Positions 59,267 to 64,000 of a stretch of 64,000 bases of DNA are shown here, in pieces. A model generated the notes under the pieces. It made no database searches. It was not told where the DNA came from and saw nothing but the letters and a program-made list of their open reading frames with translations. Each line of letters starts with the position of its first letter. Within the stretch, counting starts at the first letter, position 1. Source of the DNA: BNXB01 sp031556375 (lineage in GTDB: Bacteria; Bacteroidota; Bacteroidia; Bacteroidales; Azobacteroidaceae); the NCBI GenBank assembly GCA_031556375.1, contig JAVBTA010000012.1, forward strand, positions 31,337-95,336. Reading direction: 5' to 3'. The translations under genes and the position numbers were made by a program.

Positions 59267-62200
59267 ATGTTACACTCTAAATTAAAACTTAAACATTCAT
59301 TCCGAATAACTTATGTCATTACACTTTTATGCCTGACAAGCATATGTCCCATTTATTCGGCATCCATTTATGCACAAACTACACGTTTGTCTGTGAATTT
59401 GTCTCAAGTTCCGGTAAAAGACGTTATCCACTTTGTAGAGAAAGAAAGTGAATTCGTATTTTTCTATTCCGGAGATGTGTATTCAGATCTGAATCAAAAT
59501 GTTACAGTAAAAGCCAAATCGGAAACAATTGAGCAAATATTGACTTCCGCACTTAAAAATACAAATTTGACTTATACTTTGAACGACAGGCAGGTAATTA
59601 TAAACCGTAAAAATGATACCCGGCAATCTAAAAAAGGCATTGCCATTAACGGAACGGTTTGGGACGAACAACACTTTCCTCTTGCTGGTGTAAGTGTTAT
59701 AGTAAAAGAAACGTCAACCGGTGTCACAACAGATCTCGAGGGAAACTATTTTATAGAAGTTCCAAATGAAGATGCCATTCTGGAGTTTCGGTATATCGGA
59801 TACGAACCTCAGGAAAAAAAGGTTGGCAAACAGATAAATATTAATGTAAACTTACAGGAAGTACAAACAGGCCTGAATGAAGTCGTTGTTGTCGGATATG
59901 GTTCACAAAGAAAAGTGTCGGTGATCGGTTCTATTTCCACAATTGAACCGAAACGCTTACAACAAAGCTCTACCAGGGCCTTGAGTAACAACCTGGCGGG
60001 ACAATTGGCCGGAGTTATTGCCGTACAACGTACGGGAGAACCTGGCGTCGATGGATCCAATTTCTGGATCCGTGGTATTTCTTCATTCCAGGATGCAGGT
60101 CGTTCTCCATTGATTCTTGTCGATGGTATCGAACGTACATTAGACGATATGGATCCTGCCGAAATCGAATCATTCTCTGTTCTGAAAGATGCTTCTGCCA
60201 GTGCTGTTTATGGAGTACGTGGTGCAAATGGAGTTATTCTTGTGAATACAAAACGGGGTAAATTGGGAAAACCTTCTATAAATGTTCAATATGAACAAAG
60301 TTTTACACAACCGGTTAAACTACCGGAATACATTGGTTCGGCGGATTATGCTTTATTGTTAAACGAACTGTCCCTGGAATCCGGAAATCCTATCCGCTTC
60401 TCAGAAGAGGCAGTTAACAACTTCCGGAACGGAACCGATCCGGAACTTTATCCTAATGTGAATTGGTTGGATGAAGTTACAAAAGACCATGCATCCAATC
60501 AACGTGCGAATCTAACAATTAACGGGGGTAGCGATATTCTTCGTTATGCTCTGGTTGGTTCTTATTACGGAGAGCAAGGTATATTTGAAAGGGACAAAAG
60601 TCAAACCTGGGATTCGAGCACGAAACTCAATAAATACAACCTTCGTTCGAATGTAGATGTCAACCTGACAAAAACAACTGTCGTTCGCGTTAGTATCGGC
60701 GGGTATTTGCAAGAAACAAACGGTATGGCAATAAAGTCAGATGATATATTCAACAGAGCTTTTGAAACACCGCCATTCGTCCATCCAACCATCTATTCCA
60801 CCGGAGAGATCCCGAAAGTCGCCAGCCGGGACAACCCTTGGTCATTAACTACTCAACATGGCTTTTCAACTTATTCTTCCAGCAAAATAGAATCGTTGTT
60901 TTCTCTGGAACAGGATCTGAAATTCCTTTTACCCGGACTGAAAATTAAAGGGATTTTTTCTTTCGACCGGTATTCCAGATCCGGAATCGTACGGTCTAAA
61001 AATCCGGATTATTACCTCCCGGCAACGAGCAGAAACGAGGACGGTTCATTGAATCTTTCCATCGGAAGCTACGGACAGGAATTTTTAGGTACAGAAAAGA
61101 AGACTGAATGGGGAAATAAAGCGACTTACCTGGAGGGTAATCTGAATTATTCTCAAAATTTCGGGAAGCATCATGTAGAAGGATTATTCCTCTATAACCA
61201 ACGAGATTATCAAAATGGGGATGTAGTACCTTTTCGCCGGATGGGTATTGCCGGACGAGCTTCTTACACATTCGACAACCGGTATATCGCTGAGTTCAAT
61301 TTTGGATATAATGGTTCTGAGAACTTTGCAAAAGGTCAACGGTTCGGTTTCTTTCCATCTTTTGCTGTCGGATATCTCTTATCAGAAGAGGCTTTTATGG
61401 AATCATACAAAAGGACTTTTTCTAAAATCAAATTCAGAGGGTCCTGGGGAACTGTGGGCAATGATCAGTTGGCCGGACGACGTTTTGCTTATATCACGAC
61501 AATTGATGAGGATGGTAGTTACAAATGGGGTGTAAATAATGACTACAATCGTTCCAGACGCTTTGAAGGGGATTTTGGAATTCCTAATCTGACCTGGGAA
61601 ACTGTAGAGAAAGTGAATATCGGAACCGAAATAGGGTTATGGCATGCATTGGATTTCCAGATTGACTGGTTTATGGAACACCGGAAAGATATTTTTATGC
61701 AACGTAAAAATATCCCGACTGCTGCCGGTTTTATAAAAACGCCGTGGGCTAATTTCGGTAAAGTGGACAACAAAGGAATCGACCTTTCTTTGGATTTTCA
61801 TAAACAACTGAATGATGACTGGTTTTTAGGAGCTCGCGGAACATTTACATATGCCCGGAATAAAATCATCGAACAAGATGAAGCTCCGGGTATAATCGGA
61901 ACAAACCGTTCATCTACCGGTTTACCTGTTGCACAATTGTTCGGTTTAATTGCTGAACGTCTATTCACTGAAGATGATTTTGAAGATGTTGCAAAAGGTA
62001 CCCTGAAAGAAGGAATAACCCCACAAACATTTACAAGTAAATTGCGCCCGGGAGATATCAAATATAAAGATGTCGATGGAGACGGTTCAATTACCACTAT
62101 GGATGTCGCTCCCATCGGAGGCACTTATGATCCGCAAGTCGTTTATGGCTTCGGTGCAAATGCATCTTACAAAAATTTTGATCTCAATATATTCTTCCAG

Positions 62201-62617
62201 GGAAATGGAAATACATGGCGTTTCATTGGCAGTTCTAATTTCATCCCGGGAAGTAATACTGGAGCAATGGGGAATATCCTGACCAACTATAACGACCGCT
62301 GGACAGCGAATAATCCGGATCAGGATGTTTTCTATCCACGCTTAACATACGGACCGAATGAAAATAACTCTCAAAACTCAACATGGTGGTTACGTAACAT
62401 GAGTATGCTGAGGATGAAAGATATAGAAGCCGGATACAGATTCCCTAAAAGATGGATTGGAAAAGCCGGCCTCTCATCGTTACGCCTTTATGTAAAAGGA
62501 ACTAATCTGCTGACATTCTCTGATTTCAAATTATGGGATCCGGAAGTTGACACTTCAAACGGAGCTAAATACCCAATAATGAAATCTTTATCTCTTGGTA
62601 TCGATGTCAATTTTTAA
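59267..62617 (+). CDS. susC: SusC/RagA-family TonB-linked outer membrane protein
   Basis: A 1116-residue outer membrane transporter for glycans or peptides, working with the SusD lipoprotein. After the signal peptide (ends IYAQ) come an STN domain (about 37-114), a carboxypeptidase-like domain (about 127-198, INGTVWDEQHFPLAGVSVIV), a plug with EVVVVGYGSQRKVSVIGSIS and LVDGIERTLDDMDPAEIES (about 202-331), and the barrel ending LGIDVNF. The STN domain shows it is built to signal to FecR. ATG 59267 preferred over TTG 59240, which lies nine codons upstream. Substrate not visible. The SusD gene follows 30 bases later. Confidence 0.95.
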   Translation: MLHSKLKLKHSFRITYVITLLCLTSICPIYSASIYAQTTRLSVNLSQVPVKDVIHFVEKESEFVFFYSGDVYSDLNQNVTVKAKSETIEQILTSALKNTNLTYTLNDRQVIINRKNDTRQSKKGIAINGTVWDEQHFPLAGVSVIVKETSTGVTTDLEGNYFIEVPNEDAILEFRYIGYEPQEKKVGKQININVNLQEVQTGLNEVVVVGYGSQRKVSVIGSISTIEPKRLQQSSTRALSNNLAGQLAGVIAVQRTGEPGVDGSNFWIRGISSFQDAGRSPLILVDGIERTLDDMDPAEIESFSVLKDASASAVYGVRGANGVILVNTKRGKLGKPSINVQYEQSFTQPVKLPEYIGSADYALLLNELSLESGNPIRFSEEAVNNFRNGTDPELYPNVNWLDEVTKDHASNQRANLTINGGSDILRYALVGSYYGEQGIFERDKSQTWDSSTKLNKYNLRSNVDVNLTKTTVVRVSIGGYLQETNGMAIKSDDIFNRAFETPPFVHPTIYSTGEIPKVASRDNPWSLTTQHGFSTYSSSKIESLFSLEQDLKFLLPGLKIKGIFSFDRYSRSGIVRSKNPDYYLPATSRNEDGSLNLSIGSYGQEFLGTEKKTEWGNKATYLEGNLNYSQNFGKHHVEGLFLYNQRDYQNGDVVPFRRMGIAGRASYTFDNRYIAEFNFGYNGSENFAKGQRFGFFPSFAVGYLLSEEAFMESYKRTFSKIKFRGSWGTVGNDQLAGRRFAYITTIDEDGSYKWGVNNDYNRSRRFEGDFGIPNLTWETVEKVNIGTEIGLWHALDFQIDWFMEHRKDIFMQRKNIPTAAGFIKTPWANFGKVDNKGIDLSLDFHKQLNDDWFLGARGTFTYARNKIIEQDEAPGIIGTNRSSTGLPVAQLFGLIAERLFTEDDFEDVAKGTLKEGITPQTFTSKLRPGDIKYKDVDGDGSITTMDVAPIGGTYDPQVVYGFGANASYKNFDLNIFFQGNGNTWRFIGSSNFIPGSNTGAMGNILTNYNDRWTANNPDQDVFYPRLTYGPNENNSQNSTWWLRNMSMLRMKDIEAGYRFPKRWIGKAGLSSLRLYVKGTNLLTFSDFKLWDPEVDTSNGAKYPIMKSLSLGIDVNF

Positions 62618-62647
62618 TTTCTGAAAAAACATTTAATAAACAGTAAT

Positions 62648-64000
62648 ATGAAATTATTAAAATATATAGGATTATCAGTTTTATGCTTAACACTGAGTGG
62701 GTGTGCAGACTTTTTAGATAATGCCCCAGATGATGCATTAACATTGGAAATGATTTTTAATGATAAAACCCGGACAGAAGATTGGCTGGCCAACGTTTAT
62801 AGTGGCATTCCGGATCCTTACTTCCCCATGATCAGAGATATAGGATACGAAACGGTTGCAGATGACGCCACTCCTTCTCAACGATGGGTGCAATGGTGGG
62901 GAGGTACGCTCTTGAATTATCGGGTGGGTAACTGGTATACCGACTCTGGCTGGAATGCCAACTTCTGGAGTAACCTGCCTCAGAAAATACGAGACGCTTA
63001 TATTTTGATCCATAACGCGCATTCCAATCCAAAACAGGGAGTCACAGACGAAGATATCGAAACAATGAAAAACGAATGCCGCTTCTTAGTTGTTTACTAT
63101 TACTGGATATTGACCGAAGCTTACGGATCTGTGCCGTATTATGAAGATATGATCGATGTAAATTCCCCTCAGGATGTTTTAATGAGAGGACAGCGTTCTT
63201 TTGATGAAACCATTGAATGGATCGATTCCGAACTTCTGGATCTGTCGAAGAAATTACCGACTAAATGGGAGGATACTTTCTTCGGTCGTGCAACATCCAT
63301 CGCCTGTCTGGCCGTCCGCGCCCGGGCATTATTGTTTGCTGCCAGTCCATTGGTAAACGGAAACCCAATGTATAAAGGGATTACAAACTACGATGGAAAA
63401 GAACGATTTAACAGCACATACGATGCATCTAAATGGGTTCGGGCCACAAAAGCCTGTAAAGACTTGTTGGATGCGTCTCACACAGCCGGACATAAACTGT
63501 ATTATGAGTACAACAATGATGGTTCCATCGACCCGTTCATGTCGTGCTCCAATGTATTCTTCAGAAAAACATCCGAAGGCAACAATGAGATTCTGTTTGC
63601 CCGTCCGGATTGTAACTATAAAGAATACGAGGGACACGCTACTCCGAGAGGTTGTGGTGGAAATGGAGGTCTTGGCGTTACTCAAAGCTTAGTCGATGCC
63701 TTTTTTATGAAAAACGGGCTTTCTCCCATTCTGGGATATAATGCGGATGGTAGTCCGATCATCAATGAAGCTTCCGGATATACGGAAAAAGGATTCGCCG
63801 AAGAACCGGAGATACGGAATACCAAATGGGATATTTGCCGGAAAGCTCCGGATGTGAAACCCGGACAAATCACCTATGGAAAAACATTCAACATGTATTC
63901 CAACCGGGAACCCCGTTTTTATTTAACGGTCATATATAACGGACAGTGGTATTGGACAGAAAACCGGACTACCCGTTTCATGGAAAACGAATGGGATGGC
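62648..64000 (+). CDS. susD: SusD/RagB-family nutrient-binding lipoprotein (3' end outside window)
   Basis: Open for 451 codons from ATG 62648 to the window edge without a stop. The lipobox is LCLTLSGC with Cys at residue 19, followed by ADFLDNAPDDALTLE, the usual SusD beginning. TPR-like helices carry CRFLVVYYYWILTEAYGSVPYYEDM and RARALLFAASPLVN, both standard SusD motifs. It caps the SusC barrel on the cell surface and binds the incoming glycan. The unread remainder should hold about 100-200 more residues and the rest of the locus. Confidence 0.94.
   Translation, partial: MKLLKYIGLSVLCLTLSGCADFLDNAPDDALTLEMIFNDKTRTEDWLANVYSGIPDPYFPMIRDIGYETVADDATPSQRWVQWWGGTLLNYRVGNWYTDSGWNANFWSNLPQKIRDAYILIHNAHSNPKQGVTDEDIETMKNECRFLVVYYYWILTEAYGSVPYYEDMIDVNSPQDVLMRGQRSFDETIEWIDSELLDLSKKLPTKWEDTFFGRATSIACLAVRARALLFAASPLVNGNPMYKGITNYDGKERFNSTYDASKWVRATKACKDLLDASHTAGHKLYYEYNNDGSIDPFMSCSNVFFRKTSEGNNEILFARPDCNYKEYEGHATPRGCGGNGGLGVTQSLVDAFFMKNGLSPILGYNADGSPIINEASGYTEKGFAEEPEIRNTKWDICRKAPDVKPGQITYGKTFNMYSNREPRFYLTVIYNGQWYWTENRTTRFMENEWDG

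Noticed and set aside
1..64000. tRNA, rRNA, insertion sequences, CRISPR arrays, prophage
   Set aside because: Looked for in all gaps and at gene ends. No cloverleaf-like sequence, transposase, repeat-spacer array or phage gene was seen; a tRNAscan or IS search would settle it.

Overview
The window comes from a Bacteroidota chromosome, most likely order Bacteroidales. It carries SusC/SusD and FecR genes, polysaccharide-utilisation enzymes, DUF families typical of the order, and many copies of the Bacteroidota -7 promoter element TAnnTTTG. A type IX secretion (T9SS) sorting domain and PorW/PorX-like regulators argue for a T9SS-positive lineage (for example Dysgonomonadaceae or Paludibacteraceae) rather than Bacteroides proper; the genus cannot be fixed by eye. 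No tRNA, rRNA, insertion sequence, CRISPR array or prophage was seen, and no gene-free stretch exceeds 300 bases.

Layout. 1-7382: tail of a beta-glucan utilisation locus (glycan-binding protein, GH5-CBM6 with T9SS tail, GH16, GH30, GH3), closed by a strong convergent hairpin. 7440-10854 (minus): a TonB-dependent receptor under a TPP riboswitch, preceded by ribF. 10896-11528 (minus): a hicAB toxin-antitoxin pair with a visible operator. 11653-19329: a plus-strand run of aroA, a small Cys-motif protein, a metal ABC permease, a PorW/SprE-like TPR lipoprotein and porX. 19495-22210: aminotransferase, a tiny secreted protein that is essentially a lone T9SS sorting domain, and prs. 22316-27036 (minus): dxs-trkA-trkH, translationally coupled. 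27115-32367: GSCFA protein, DPP IV, lipA, and a membrane protein with a degenerate Nudix-like domain. 32368-34628: divergent MarR and membrane TPR regulators. 34772-41204: oxidoreductase, mnmA, cardiolipin synthase, dihydroorotate dehydrogenase-like protein, yggS, DUF4494, engB. 41344-50612: DUF5686 protein, GHL10 hydrolase, a very large GH31 with dockerin- and cohesin-like modules, and a membrane-anchored SUFU-domain protein. 50753-57797: dnaG, a Tsx-like channel plus NCS2 purine permease, an ABC-2 exporter, and a proline-rich DUF6515 protein bracketed by two perfect hairpins. 57953-64000: a second polysaccharide locus (FecR, SusC, SusD; cut by the window end), whose ECF sigma partner is not adjacent.

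How it fits together. Two carbohydrate loci frame a mostly housekeeping segment. The first pairs a T9SS-exported GH5 with lipoprotein GH16 and GH30 enzymes and a periplasmic GH3, enough in principle to break a beta-1,3/1,6-glucan down to glucose. The PorW-PorX pair and the lone sorting-domain protein may belong to the machinery that exports or monitors that GH5. The most interesting unexplained structures are the lone sorting-domain protein beside porX, the roughly 177-residue charged helix on the PorW-like lipoprotein, the two perfect hairpins around DUF6515, the dockerin plus cohesin-like GH31, the phospholipase-A2-like Cys/His motif in the small protein behind aroA, and promoters lying almost on top of start codons.
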